Assembly: GCA_035295745.1 (NCBI GenBank)
Contig: DATGIL010000014.1
Coordinates: 32,971-96,970, forward strand
Reading direction: 5' to 3'
Length of the DNA: 64,000 bases
Source: JAIQFL01 sp035295745
GTDB taxonomy: Bacteria > Acidobacteriota > Terriglobia > Bryobacterales > Bryobacteraceae
In this document: positions 1 through 9,010 of the stretch, piece by piece
Layout: every line of letters starts with the position of its first letter
How positions within the stretch are numbered: position 1 is the stretch's first letter
Made by a program: the position numbers and the translations under genes
Notes under the pieces: generated by a model
Told to the model about the DNA's origin: nothing
Databases searched by the model: none
Seen by the model: only the letters and a program-made list of their open reading frames with translations

Positions 1-1070
1 GTGTAGGCATAGCCCCGCCGGAAAAGGATATCGACGTCCATCAGGCGGTAGCGAACGATCGCATAGGCCAAAGTCAGGGGTAGCAGAACCAGAGAAAGCA
101 CCGACATCTTCTGCCACGACCCGGCAATGGCTCCAAATGAATACGGAATCACGTACAGCAGGGTGAACGGTAGAATTCCACAGAGTGTGCCATTGCGGAG
201 CCACTTGAGCTGCTGGCGCACGATCGGATCTTCGGTTTTCCGGTATTCGATTGCGAGGGCGAGGCCGCCGATCAGATAAGAAGCGGTCCAGAAAACGGTC
301 CAAACCCGATCCATCTCCCAGCGTAAATCCAGTAGGGGAATCGATACCTTGATGGCGCCTGTGGACACGCCCAGTGTGGCCAAAAACAACAATGCGGCGG
401 GAATGTACAACAGCACGTGCCGGACGCGTGTAGCAAACCATGCACGCGGTTCCGGAAAGATCAGGCAAAAATGCAGAAATATGGTTGGAGCCAGCAGGCT
501 TGCTGCGACGTTTCCAAAGTAGATCGTCCAATCGAACGTATTGAGGTGACCGGTGTAGTGAAAGGTCAGGAAGATAAATGACGCCAGGCAGAGAATGAAA
601 AAGTGCTGCGCCTTGTGAGCGCTGCCCCGCCGGAAATAGACAAAGAGACCGATTACCAGGTAGGTGAATCCCACCATGTACTGATACAGAATCGCCCGGT
701 CGAGCGGGACTTCGCTGACTACTACCTTCGGTATGACGATCTCTACCGAATTGCGCGAAATTCGATAATCCGCGCTTCCCCACGCCATCAGGCTGGTAAG
801 GATCTTCGTGACGTCAGTGGCCTGCGCGACCTTGCCGCCGTCGATGCTGATGAGGCGATCGCCAGCTTGAATGCCCTTGGTCGCTGCGACACTATGTGGT
901 GTGACGTACAGCGCTTCCACGCCGCCGCTCCGGTCGCCCCAGATCACCCCGTCTTCATGTAACCGGAAGTGGTACTGCTCGTCCAAATTGACGACAGCGG
1001 CGACACCCGCAGCAAGCGTGAGGATGGTCAGTATCGCGGTCGATAACTGGAACTTCAGTTCCTGAAACAT
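1..1070 (-). CDS. PDZ-domain 7TM membrane sensor, partial (3' end beyond window)
   Basis: An open frame runs on the minus strand from ATG at 1070 to the window edge (356 codons) without a stop. The N-terminus MFQELKFQLSTAILTILTLA is a membrane anchor. A PDZ-like segment follows (GIQAGDRLISIDGGKV, about residues 75-105), then several hydrophobic helices, e.g. YMVGFTYLVIGLFVYF. The stretch ends in IVRYRLMDVDILFRRG, a motif I associate with the membrane part of acidobacterial and cyanobacterial sensor histidine kinases that continue into GAF and HATPase domains. The catalytic half would lie to the left of base 1, so the kinase assignment is an inference. It could also be a membrane sensor without kinase. 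It is divergent from the polysaccharide export operon. Confidence 0.7.
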   Translation of the reverse strand, partial: MFQELKFQLSTAILTILTLAAGVAAVVNLDEQYHFRLHEDGVIWGDRSGGVEALYVTPHSVAATKGIQAGDRLISIDGGKVAQATDVTKILTSLMAWGSADYRISRNSVEIVIPKVVVSEVPLDRAILYQYMVGFTYLVIGLFVYFRRGSAHKAQHFFILCLASFIFLTFHYTGHLNTFDWTIYFGNVAASLLAPTIFLHFCLIFPEPRAWFATRVRHVLLYIPAALLFLATLGVSTGAIKVSIPLLDLRWEMDRVWTVFWTASYLIGGLALAIEYRKTEDPIVRQQLKWLRNGTLCGILPFTLLYVIPYSFGAIAGSWQKMSVLSLVLLPLTLAYAIVRYRLMDVDILFRRGYAY

Positions 1071-1502
1071 GGTGGCCGCCGAAGCCGGAAGCGAGACAAT
1101 ACTCCACCGGAGCCGGAGCACGTTTGATGCCGCAACAAATTCGTAATCCTATATCAATAGTACTCGATTTTTCTGCAACTTACAGAGCGCTCGCAGCCGT
1201 TCCTCCGCATTTTGGGAGAATCCCACTATGCGGAAGTGTATCAAGGCGCCTTTTCTTGGTCCCCGATCGCCCCTCCAGCTTCCTCGCGGCCCGTCGCAAA
1301 ACCTCAGAACTAACTGAATAGAACGGGGTGATACAATCCATTTGGTACCCTCCTTAGTACTTTCGCTTCTTTCAGGAAAACACCCAAAATGCTGTACACT
1401 AGAGAACACCGGTGTAATGAGGCGTCTACGGAGATTAAAGGCGTCGCAGGAAACCACAGGCCCGTGGATTAAGGGCCGCGATGGCAATCGCAGAGGAACA
1501 TA
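1071..1502. other. Divergent intergenic region ahead of the polysaccharide export operon
   Basis: These 432 bases separate the minus-strand sensor from the plus-strand export operon. I see no convincing gene. A perfect 10-bp palindrome ACACCGGTGT lies at 1406-1415, just after a possible -10 element TACACT at 1396-1401; a matching -35 is not clear. Hairpins next to the 1503 start are listed separately. Confidence 0.5.
1454..1496 (+). promoter_or_regulatory. Stacked hairpins in the leader of the export operon
   Basis: GGCCC (1459-1463) can pair with GGGCC (1473-1477), and GCGAT (1478-1482) pairs with ATCGC (1487-1491), ending directly at the AGAGG ribosome-binding site (1492-1496). A competing pairing CCAC (1454-1457) with GTGG (1464-1467) overlaps the first stem, so two alternative folds are possible. 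It does not match a riboswitch consensus that I know. Function unknown. Confidence 0.3.
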
Positions 1503-2225
1503 ATGAGAACGGCGATTCTGTCCGCACTTCTTGCGGCATTCTCACTGTCTTCTTTCGCAGGAGACGACCCCAAGGTAAAACCCCAAGCTGAACAGGCTCC
1601 GGCGCAGTCGCCCAAGGCGACCATACCAGCCGCACTACCCGCGGATGCCGTCGGCAAGTCGATGGTATCGGCCGCCCCCGAAACCGATCCCATCAAGATG
1701 GCGGCCCCCGCCGACGGCACGAAACCCCCGGTCACGACACCCTTCGACAAGAGCTACGTGATTGGCGCCGAGGATCAGTTGAGTGTGAACGTGTGGGGAA
1801 ATGCAGCGCTCACAGGTACATTTATCGTTGCGCCAGACGGGAGAATCTCGTTTCCTCTTATTAACGAGGTGCTGGCAGCCGGCTTGACGCGCGAACAGTT
1901 GCAGATCGAGATCGTCCGCCGCCTCAAGGAAGGCGGCTACCTGCGAGACCCCACCGTCACCGTAAATGTAACTGGATTTAACAGCAAAAAATACTCCATT
2001 CAGGGAGAAGTCAACAAGCCCGGATCGTCTCCGCTGGTCGTGCCTACGACGGTACTGGAAGCGCTAGTGAATGCGGGCGGGTTTCGAGACTTCGCTAACA
2101 AAAGTCATATCCGCATCCTGAGAGGCGCAAAGGTTTATAACTTCAATTACAACCAGGTGATTAACGGGAAACACCGGGAACAAAACATCCTGTTGGAGCC
2201 GGGTGATTTGATCATCGTGAAGTAA
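1503..2225 (+). CDS. Polysaccharide export protein, Wza-like (Poly_export + SLBB)
   Basis: 240-residue outer-envelope exporter. A signal peptide (MRTAILSALLAAFSLSSFAG) is followed by an alanine/proline-rich linker. The Poly_export domain begins near residue 80 (YVIGAEDQLSVNVWGN, then VAPDGRISFPLINEV), and an SLBB-type segment lies near residues 160-235 (YSIQGEVNKPGSSPL, ending LLEPGDLIIVK). Shorter than E. coli Wza (about 380), but this one-SLBB form is common outside Proteobacteria. No lipobox cysteine is seen at the signal cleavage region. RBS AGAGG sits six bases before the ATG. First gene of an operon with the Wzz-like protein and the tyrosine kinase; it would form the outer-membrane pore for exported polymer. 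Confidence 0.88.
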   Translation: MRTAILSALLAAFSLSSFAGDDPKVKPQAEQAPAQSPKATIPAALPADAVGKSMVSAAPETDPIKMAAPADGTKPPVTTPFDKSYVIGAEDQLSVNVWGNAALTGTFIVAPDGRISFPLINEVLAAGLTREQLQIEIVRRLKEGGYLRDPTVTVNVTGFNSKKYSIQGEVNKPGSSPLVVPTTVLEALVNAGGFRDFANKSHIRILRGAKVYNFNYNQVINGKHREQNILLEPGDLIIVK

Positions 2226-2287
2226 CCGGCGGATAGCTCTCCAAGGTTGTCGAGAATTCTGGCAAAGAGGCAGAGGAAGATAGAGTT

Positions 2288-3970
2288 ATGGGTGCAGCGC
2301 AGAATTATGTGAGCGTGTCCCGGCGGCCGCCGGATGTCGAAGACTATATCGACATGGCGCGGCGGTATCGTTCTTGGATTGTCGGGCCTATGTTTTTAGG
2401 GTTGGTGGTTTCCGTGGTAGCCGGATTTCTGCAGCCCGACACCTATATTTCTTACGCGGTCATGCGCATTTCACCGCCGCGCGTTCCGGAAAAACTCATC
2501 CCCAGCGTACTGAACAACGCCCAATTAGCCGAGCGGGTGGATCAGTTAAAGACCGAAATTCTAAGCCGCAACAACCTGGTCGATATTATCCAAAAGCCGT
2601 CACTCGACTTATACAAAAGTCAGCGCGCCAAGCTTCCCATGGAAGATGTCGTCCAGACGATGAAGAATCGGGACATCCAGATCACTCCCTTGCGCGCCGG
2701 CAGCGATGGCCGCCTGGCTTCGGCATTCCAGATCAGCTTTCGTTACACGGACAAGTACAAAGCCTCGTCGGTGGTGCGGGAATTGGTTTCCCGTTTTGAG
2801 AGCCTCAACATTACGGTTCTGCAACAAGGTTCTCAGATGACCAACACCTTTTTGACCGATGAGAAGGAGAAGGCCAAGGACCGGATGGACAAGCTGTCCG
2901 CCGCCATCACCAAGTTCGAAATGGATAACCAGGGCCGCCTGCCGCAACAGGCACAGGCGAATACCACTGCATTGCTTCAGGTCCAGATGCAGATCATGAA
3001 CATCAACTCCACCATCAACCGGGACCTGCAGGAAAAGGCGCAGTTGCAGACGCAGCTCGACAATTTGCGTGCGCAGCAGAATTATCTGGAATCCAACCTC
3101 GAGCAGGTGATCCCGGGCACCAGCGGCACGGCCTCGGTCAAGAACGAGAAACTGGTGAATCTGAGTAAGCAGATCAGTGAACAGCGATCGGTCCTGGCGC
3201 GGGCCAAAAAAACTTACGGCGACAACTATCCCGAGATCGCCGGCATGCAGGCACAGATCACCGAGCTTGAAAAGGAGCAGGCGGAGCTGGAAAAAGAGGA
3301 GTCTGCGACGCCGACTACCTCTACCGGCACTCCTGCCCGGACTGTTGTCAATCCGTTGATCGAAAGACAGTTGCTCGACTACAAAGGGACTCAGAAGAGC
3401 ATCCAGACCTCCATGGCGTCGAAGACCTTAGAGGTTGAGGAGTTGAACCGGTCCAAGTTGGAATTGGAGAAGCAGGCGGCTTCTTATCAAAGGCGGATCG
3501 ACGAAGCCCCGCTGAATGAACAGCAATATGCGCAATTGAAGAGCGATTTCCAGTTGGCCAAGACGAACTACGAGGACTTCGAGAAGAAACAGCAACAATC
3601 GGAGACTTCTCAGAACCTGGAAGAGCACAAGGCGGGCGAGAATTTAGAAGTGTTGGACCCGGCCAATGTGCCTGACAAGGCCGTAGATCCCGATCGCCTG
3701 ATCTGGGCTGGAATGGGTGTCTTCGGCGGGCTGGCATTCGGGGTGGTGCTGGCGGCCGCCAAGGAAGTCAAAAACACGTCTCTCAAGAACCTCAAGGACG
3801 TGCGCGCCTACACGAACCTGCCGGTGTTGAGCAGCATCCCGCTTCTCGAAAATGCGCTTCTGGTGCGGCGCAAACGGCGGTTGGTATGGCTCGCGTGGTC
3901 GAGCGCCGTGGTGGTTGGGATTACGCTGATGGCTGGTTCGGTCTATTACTACATGGTGTCGACCACTTAA
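2288..3970 (+). CDS. Chain-length determinant / polysaccharide co-polymerase (Wzz-like)
   Basis: 560 residues. A membrane helix near 31-52 (IVGPMFLGLVVSVVAGF) is followed by a Wzz-type periplasmic domain, then long coiled coils from about 180 to 460 rich in Q, E and K. A second helix near 475-497 (LIWAGMGVFGGLAFGVVLAA) follows a GNVR-like region, and a third hydrophobic helix ends the protein near 535-556. It lacks a fused kinase domain; the kinase is the next gene. The predicted role is to set polymer length and bridge the inner membrane to the Wza-like pore. RBS AGGAAG precedes the ATG. Confidence 0.87.
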   Translation: MGAAQNYVSVSRRPPDVEDYIDMARRYRSWIVGPMFLGLVVSVVAGFLQPDTYISYAVMRISPPRVPEKLIPSVLNNAQLAERVDQLKTEILSRNNLVDIIQKPSLDLYKSQRAKLPMEDVVQTMKNRDIQITPLRAGSDGRLASAFQISFRYTDKYKASSVVRELVSRFESLNITVLQQGSQMTNTFLTDEKEKAKDRMDKLSAAITKFEMDNQGRLPQQAQANTTALLQVQMQIMNINSTINRDLQEKAQLQTQLDNLRAQQNYLESNLEQVIPGTSGTASVKNEKLVNLSKQISEQRSVLARAKKTYGDNYPEIAGMQAQITELEKEQAELEKEESATPTTSTGTPARTVVNPLIERQLLDYKGTQKSIQTSMASKTLEVEELNRSKLELEKQAASYQRRIDEAPLNEQQYAQLKSDFQLAKTNYEDFEKKQQQSETSQNLEEHKAGENLEVLDPANVPDKAVDPDRLIWAGMGVFGGLAFGVVLAAAKEVKNTSLKNLKDVRAYTNLPVLSSIPLLENALLVRRKRRLVWLAWSSAVVVGITLMAGSVYYYMVSTT

Positions 3971-3996
3971 GGGTCATTTGAGGTATTGGAGAAGAA

Positions 3997-4872
3997 ATGA
4001 GCAGAGTACATGATGCGTTGCGGCGGGCCGAAAACGGTGCTTTGCCGGAAGATGCTGCACCGGTCACGACGTTGCCCACGGAACCGAGGAACCCGGAGTT
4101 TTTGAAGGTCAATCACGCGCCGTCGGTCCTCACGCCGATCCGCCTGAATATTAACGCCGGGATGTTGGCCGACGCTCCTCTGGTCCCGTTTCAACCGGCG
4201 CCCGAATCTCACCTCCTGGATCTCAATAACTCGCACGACACCCCGGCCGAAGAATTCCGCACGCTCCGCACCCGACTAAACCATCTTCAAACACTGCAAC
4301 CCCTGCACACGGTTCTGGTGACCAGCCCGTCGCCCGCAGAAGGAAAGACCTTCACCGCGGTCAACCTGGCACTGGCGCAGGCGCATCTTGCGGAAAGCTC
4401 CGTCCTGCTCGCCGACTTCGACTTACGCCGGCCGGTGATTCACAATCTGTTTCAAGTGGAGCGCGAACCCGGCCTCTCGGATTTTCTGACCGGGCAGTGT
4501 TCGTTCCCGCAGGCATTGCGCCGGATCGAAGGGCGGAATCTCTATCTTCTGCCGGCAGGATCGATGGTGAAGAATCCGCTCGAGTTGTTGAATATGCGCC
4601 AGTCCAAGGTGCTGTTCGAAGAATTACCGCGGGCGTTCAATTGGGCCATCTTCGATACGCCGCCCCTCTTGTTTTCGGCTGACGCCAATCTGCTGGCGAC
4701 CTTGGCGGACGGCACGATTCTCGTGGTCAAAATCGGCACCACGACGTTTGACAACGTCACGCGCGCGATGCAGTCTCTTTGCGAGAACAACGTCCTCGGC
4801 ATCGTCGCCAATGGCGCCCGCGCCTCGGAGCTGTACAACAAGTACACCTACTATTACTCCAAGGCGGAATAA
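3997..4872 (+). CDS. Bacterial tyrosine autokinase of the CpsD/CapB type
   Basis: 291 residues, 26 bases after the Wzz-like gene. Walker A is visible as PAEGKTFTAVNLA near residue 113, Walker A' as VLLADFDLRRP near residue 138, and Walker B as WAIFDTPPLLFSADA near residue 217. The C-terminus carries the tyrosine cluster YNKYTYYYSKAE that is autophosphorylated in this family. The first 75 residues are a linker without similarity that I recognise. It is expected to act at the membrane with the Wzz-like partner, cycling phosphorylation to control polymer assembly. Last gene of the operon; a strong hairpin follows. Confidence 0.9.
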   Translation: MSRVHDALRRAENGALPEDAAPVTTLPTEPRNPEFLKVNHAPSVLTPIRLNINAGMLADAPLVPFQPAPESHLLDLNNSHDTPAEEFRTLRTRLNHLQTLQPLHTVLVTSPSPAEGKTFTAVNLALAQAHLAESSVLLADFDLRRPVIHNLFQVEREPGLSDFLTGQCSFPQALRRIEGRNLYLLPAGSMVKNPLELLNMRQSKVLFEELPRAFNWAIFDTPPLLFSADANLLATLADGTILVVKIGTTTFDNVTRAMQSLCENNVLGIVANGARASELYNKYTYYYSKAE

Positions 4873-4904
4873 GACGCGACGGCTGCCATTGTTTCCAAAA
4901 AAGG

Positions 4905-4930
4905 AAAACGGGTACCTCGGTACCCGTTTT
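4905..4930. terminator. Bidirectional hairpin terminator
   Basis: AAAACGGGTA (4905-4914) and TACCCGTTTT (4921-4930) are a perfect inverted repeat around a six-base CCTCGG loop. The stem starts with four A and ends with four T, so a U-tract follows on either strand. It lies 32 bases after the kinase stop and can serve both the plus-strand operon and the convergent phosphatase. Confidence 0.82.
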
Positions 4931-4972
4931 GCCGGCCCCATCAGACGGATTGCCGCCCGGAGTGCGGCGCGA

Positions 4973-5072
4973 CCTCACGGTCCCGGCTCGTATCCTACCC
5001 AAAGTCGCGGATCATAACCTACCCAAATACGTTCGAGTGCGTGCGATTGCGAGCCGCGCGCGTAAGCAAGCG
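4973..5072 (-). repeat. Composite palindromic repeat, full copy (family 1)
   Basis: Right arm (reverse) at 4973-4990 with CTCACGGTCCCGGCTCG, and left arm (reverse) at 5049-5072 with GAGCCGCGCGCGTAAGC. The middle holds CTACCCAAATACGTTCG, the same middle block found in the copies at 24229, 48657 and 48936. Orientation is called plus when the CTTGCTGACG arm reads on the plus strand. Confidence 0.85.
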
Positions 5073-5094
5073 ATGCCCGATCGCCCGAAAATCA

Positions 5095-5141
5095 CTCCCT
5101 TACGGTCGTGGCTCGTTGCGAGCCGCGCGCGTAAGCAAGCG
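5095..5141 (-). repeat. Composite palindromic repeat, compact copy (family 1)
   Basis: Both arms are present but the middle block is gone: CTCCCTTACGGTCGTGGC is joined by TT to GAGCCGCGCGCGTAAGC. The arms can fold into a hairpin through GGCTCG/CGAGCC. Confidence 0.85.
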
Positions 5142-5272
5142 ATGCCTGATCAGAGGGCCGAGACGCTCCCTCAGACTCAGTCTCAGTCTCAGACGCTGTG
5201 AAGAACCCCGGAGGCAGGCGGCCCGCTCGCGGGCGATTCTTTCACGTCATTCAGGCTGGAGGGTGCGCCCAA

Positions 5273-6337
5273 TCACTTCGCCTGAATATCCATTTCGTCC
5301 AGCTTCTTGCCGTCGATCGCGATCGCCTCGATGTGCGCCTTCTTTCCCTGCACGCTCACCGATAGATAATTCTCGCTCTTCACGACCTTCTGCGTGATCT
5401 CGGCCGGCGGCTTGTCCACATCATACAGAGGAGCTCCGCCACCGCCCGCCACCAGGTAGTGAATGCCGTTCTTCAAATAGTGCTGGTAGTTGTGATCGTG
5501 CCCGAAGAATGCCACGGAAACGTGATATTTCTCGAACATCGGGACCAGCGCCGTCATGTGGGGATTACTGCCCTGCCGGCTGGTCACCGCTGTGAACGGC
5601 GGGTGGTGCGCCGCGATGAAACGGTAGTCGGCGCTCTGGCTGTTCTGCAGGTCCTCCTCCAGCCACTTGGTCTGCTCCGCCCAATAGGCATCGCGCTGCC
5701 GCGGAGTCGGACCCACGTTCCCGATGTCGCTGTTCAGCACGATGAAGTGCGCGTTACCCCAGTTGAAGGAATAGTACGGCGACGAGGCCTGGAAGAATTC
5801 GAAAAAGTCATGCGAATTCCGCTCATGATTCCCGAGCGATGGGAAGAAGACTGTGTGCCGCAGCAGTTCCTTCTCGATATCGAAGAAAATCGGCCACAGC
5901 GAGTTGTCGTTGCCGTTCTCCACCATGTCGCCCGTCTGCACAACGAAATCCGGCATCCCATGTTTCAGCAACGTGTCGATCACCTGCCGATGCACGTCGT
6001 GACGCGTCCGGTTGTCGCCATAGACGACGAACTGAAACGGCTCGCCTCCGGTGGGCGGGGTCTTGAATGAGCCTTTGCCGGCTTCCTGCCCCGACGCGTC
6101 GTATTCATACCTGGTATTCGGCTGGAGCCCGGTCAGTGTGGTTTGCTCCACGCGAAACGACGGCGACTTACGAGCCGGCCCCGACGGCGGGTGCAGCGTC
6201 AGCTCGTCGCTCTGTACCAGCCAGACCACGGTGGCGGAGCGAGCCGTCGCATTGACCACCATGGGGCCGCCGACGATCTTATCTGCGGCGCCGGACGTGG
6301 CGGCACCCACAAGGAAGAGTACGAGCAGTTTGCGCAT
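5273..6337 (-). CDS. Secreted metallophosphoesterase, purple acid phosphatase-like
   Basis: 354 residues with a signal peptide (MRKLLVLFLVGAATSGAA). An N-terminal fibronectin-like domain (about 25-95) is followed by the calcineurin-like phosphoesterase fold. Metal-ligand motifs are all present: VVYGDNRTRHD near 105, VVQTGDMVENGND near 135, FPSLGNHERN near 165, AAHHPPF near 243 and FFGHDHNYQHY near 275. The product would be a periplasmic or surface di-metal phosphoesterase; its substrate cannot be read from sequence. It lies 98 bases downstream of the zinc-ribbon gene on the same strand and converges on the export operon. Confidence 0.85.
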   Translation of the reverse strand: MRKLLVLFLVGAATSGAADKIVGGPMVVNATARSATVVWLVQSDELTLHPPSGPARKSPSFRVEQTTLTGLQPNTRYEYDASGQEAGKGSFKTPPTGGEPFQFVVYGDNRTRHDVHRQVIDTLLKHGMPDFVVQTGDMVENGNDNSLWPIFFDIEKELLRHTVFFPSLGNHERNSHDFFEFFQASSPYYSFNWGNAHFIVLNSDIGNVGPTPRQRDAYWAEQTKWLEEDLQNSQSADYRFIAAHHPPFTAVTSRQGSNPHMTALVPMFEKYHVSVAFFGHDHNYQHYLKNGIHYLVAGGGGAPLYDVDKPPAEITQKVVKSENYLSVSVQGKKAHIEAIAIDGKKLDEMDIQAK

Positions 6338-6435
6338 AGACGTGGCTTAACGGATTTTTCTGCGGGACTCCATTATAGTATCCCTGTGTTACAGATGAAG
6401 AACAGGACGCCGGCTTTTTGCGGTTTCGGGGGGCC

Positions 6436-8385
6436 TCAGGCGCCGGCGTGGGTGGCGTTCAGCCGTTCAAGCGCCATCTTGCTGGCGTGATCGAGCTCAG
6501 TTCCCTGGAAGGCCACGACACGCGCCCGCATCTTCTTGCGAAACTCGGGCACCTGGGCCAGCCATCCCAGAAACGCGATGCACTCCGTCCGCAAGTCGAA
6601 CTCAAAGCGCTCGCGATGGTAGGCGATGTCGCCCACCGCGTCCGCCAGTTTGGAAACCGCGGACGGCTGAGCCGCAAACTCCGGAAGCACATCGTCCGAA
6701 GCGTAACGAAGGAAGCCGCGAACCGGATCGGCCAGGATTGCTTGCTTGAGTAGATCGGGCAATGACGGATCCTTCAAAAATCGCGTGTAAATCGAAAGGA
6801 AGTCGGGAATTGTACCGAAGAAGCGCCGGATCGCATCTTTTCGGATGGCGATCGGCGTGGCGCCCGAAGAATCGTTCCATCGGTACCAGCGATAGATCGC
6901 GTTGAATACCGTAGACCGCACTTTGACGTCGCCCGGCCGGAAAGCCACGCCCACCAGAAATCGATGCAGATCCTCGTCTCCGTACTCGTTCAGTTGAAAC
7001 TCCGCGAATCCGCACAGCTCCTTCTGCACTTCCGGATCCGCCGCGTTCCAACGGCGCGGAACGAAGTCAGCGGGCATTCGGTCCGCCTTCGCGATGTCCT
7101 TCATGCCGAACTGATCGGCGCGAAACACCTGATGCTCCAGCATCCAGTCCCCGAATCGAGCGAGTGCTTCGGGCGGCAGTCCCGCCTGCTGAAGAATCGC
7201 CTGATACGACGAAGGGTCGCCGAACGCAGCATCCGCGAGGCGTTCGACCTCGTCGGGAGGACAGCCCCAGCACAACACCCGAATTGCCGCACGACGAGCC
7301 TCCCGCGATTCGGAGTTCCGGGCCACCGTGTAGAGCGCCTCACGTAGGACAGGCGCGGGTTGCCCGCGCCTGACCAGTCCGCGCAGGATCGCCACTTGCC
7401 GATCGGCAGACGCCCCGGCCACCACATCGCTTAACGAAGATACGTCCTCCAGCTCGATCAGCCGCTTGGCCGCCGTCGCTCGCTCCAACTCGTCGTCACT
7501 GCGCAAAGCCGCTCGCAGCACGTCGCCGTCGCCGGCCGCGAGTGCTGCCATAAAGCGGATCTCCGGATCGCTCGACGCCACCGCTTCCGCGGGCAATTCA
7601 CAACCCTCCACGCGCATCAAAGCGAGACGCACAGCGGCCGGCAGCTTCAGTGGGCAGTCGCGGAGCGCCTGCAACAGCAAAGGATATCCGTAATCGAGTA
7701 CCGGCCCCTCCAGCGCACGCCATCCGCTGAGCGCCAGTGCGGTTTCGCTCCGCAAGGGAATGTCAGTAGCTCTCAGCATCGACGCCACCTCGCTCTGGGC
7801 GGACCAATCGCCCAGATTCATCCGTACAATGACGGCCAGGCTGATCGTGAGTCCAAGCGGAGTCGCAGCCTGAATTGCCTTCACTGTGGCGAGATTCTCC
7901 CAGCGGATGCCCGATGGCAAAGTAGGCACTTCCGGCCCCATAGACGCGGAAAACTTCTCCAGGCGCTCGTCGGGCCACGGCAACTCGGCGACGAGTTCCT
8001 CCTCCAAGGCCGCGCTCCAGTGACGCTGATGCAGAAAGTTCTCGAGGAAACGCACGTGATCGACGTGACGATTCAAAACCACAGCATGGCGCTGGTAAAT
8101 GCGCGTAAAGTTGTCGACCTGGTCGGGATCGAGCTCGCCGATCAGTTTGGGAATACGGAAGCGATCGGTACCGGCCTCGCGGAGCATGCGCGCGGCGCCA
8201 TAGAGCGACTCCTCCAGCACAGCCGCCCCACAGCGACGGCAAAACTTTCCGGCTGGAGTCCACTTGGCGCACCAGAAGCAGCGGACTTCGTGTCGTACGG
8301 CCTGGCCGCACTCTATGCAGAGGTCCCCTGGCTTCCAGTCGACCGGTTGGGGATGGGAACAGACTTCACAGATGGCGCGCGGCAT
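6436..8385 (-). CDS. Double zinc-ribbon protein with long helical-repeat region
   Basis: 649 residues. The first 55 residues hold two zinc ribbons: CEVC...CIEC and CFWC...CRRC. The rest is helical and leucine/alanine-rich, resembling degenerate HEAT repeats, with units such as SSDPEIRFMAALAAGDGDVL and SDDELERATAAKRLIELEDV. No catalytic motif, signal peptide or membrane helix is seen, so it is probably a cytosolic scaffold. It lies 15 bases behind a smaller protein with a near-identical ribbon pair, and the two probably share a process or ligand. Function unknown. Confidence 0.7.
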   Translation of the reverse strand: MPRAICEVCSHPQPVDWKPGDLCIECGQAVRHEVRCFWCAKWTPAGKFCRRCGAAVLEESLYGAARMLREAGTDRFRIPKLIGELDPDQVDNFTRIYQRHAVVLNRHVDHVRFLENFLHQRHWSAALEEELVAELPWPDERLEKFSASMGPEVPTLPSGIRWENLATVKAIQAATPLGLTISLAVIVRMNLGDWSAQSEVASMLRATDIPLRSETALALSGWRALEGPVLDYGYPLLLQALRDCPLKLPAAVRLALMRVEGCELPAEAVASSDPEIRFMAALAAGDGDVLRAALRSDDELERATAAKRLIELEDVSSLSDVVAGASADRQVAILRGLVRRGQPAPVLREALYTVARNSESREARRAAIRVLCWGCPPDEVERLADAAFGDPSSYQAILQQAGLPPEALARFGDWMLEHQVFRADQFGMKDIAKADRMPADFVPRRWNAADPEVQKELCGFAEFQLNEYGDEDLHRFLVGVAFRPGDVKVRSTVFNAIYRWYRWNDSSGATPIAIRKDAIRRFFGTIPDFLSIYTRFLKDPSLPDLLKQAILADPVRGFLRYASDDVLPEFAAQPSAVSKLADAVGDIAYHRERFEFDLRTECIAFLGWLAQVPEFRKKMRARVVAFQGTELDHASKMALERLNATHAGA

Positions 8386-8400
8386 TCTGGTAGTTTGGGC

Positions 8401-8997
8401 CTATCGCCGCATCTTGCGAACGCGGCCCCAGAGCTGATCTTTCTCGTCGGCCGACATCGACTTCAGGCGCTTCGGAATTTCTTCCTTCGGCAAGCCTTCG
8501 TGGCGCAACAGAATTCCGAGGTCCAATTCCGCAGTGGCGACAAACTCGGCACCGCACGAGCGGCAGAACTTACCGGGACCGCTCGCCGAGCACCAGAAGC
8601 ATGCCAGCACCGGCTCGGCCTGTTTGCCGCACGAGATGCACAAATCGCCGCTCTTGTAGTCCTTCGGCTGTCGAGCCGAGCAGTAGAGGCAATGCACAAT
8701 GTCCGCGCTGTCGAGGACTACACTTTGAGGCGCCGGCACAGAGACCGAAGCCACCGGCGTAACCCGCCCGACTGCCCAGTCCATGACTTTCACCGCGACC
8801 GGCTCCGGGATGTCGGCGACCAGTTCTCGCAAGGTGTCCGCGTCGCCGACCGTCTTCAAATCGTCGCGCGAAGCCACTCCCGCCGCGTTGAGCGCGTCAA
8901 TCTGCTCCGCGGTCAGGCCCTTGGCTAACAAAATGCTTCGTTCCAGCGGTGAGAACTGTCGATCCACGGATACTCCTCCGATTCCATTAGACGACAT
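8401..8997 (-). CDS. Small double zinc-ribbon protein with HhH-like N-terminus
   Basis: 198 residues. The N-terminal part (GLTAEQIDALNAAGVASRDD) looks like a helix-hairpin-helix-type helical motif. The ribbon pair lies near 105-152: CLYC...CISC and CFWC...CRSC. Its segment SGDLCISCGK...CFWC matches PGDLCIECGQ...CFWC in the next gene, so the ribbon module was probably duplicated. A basic C-terminus ends RKMRR. It is 13 bases behind the GltS-like gene, so the three probably form one operon. Not assigned to a known family. Confidence 0.68.
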   Translation of the reverse strand: MSSNGIGGVSVDRQFSPLERSILLAKGLTAEQIDALNAAGVASRDDLKTVGDADTLRELVADIPEPVAVKVMDWAVGRVTPVASVSVPAPQSVVLDSADIVHCLYCSARQPKDYKSGDLCISCGKQAEPVLACFWCSASGPGKFCRSCGAEFVATAELDLGILLRHEGLPKEEIPKRLKSMSADEKDQLWGRVRKMRR

Positions 8998-9010
8998 CCG
9001 GCCGGTCTTA

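Larger units (their letters stand above)
4873..5272. other. Convergent intergenic region with terminator and two repeat copies
   Basis: 400 bases between convergent genes. Besides the hairpin at 4905-4930 it contains a full and a compact copy of the palindromic repeat (4973-5072, 5095-5141), followed by a conserved tail (5142-5175) that recurs near 13776-13808. No gene is seen. Confidence 0.8.

Noticed and set aside
603..962. Plus-strand open frame of 119 residues
   Set aside because: It lies opposite a continuous minus-strand frame with PDZ and 7TM-sensor motifs; its own protein is low-complexity and has no recognisable domain.
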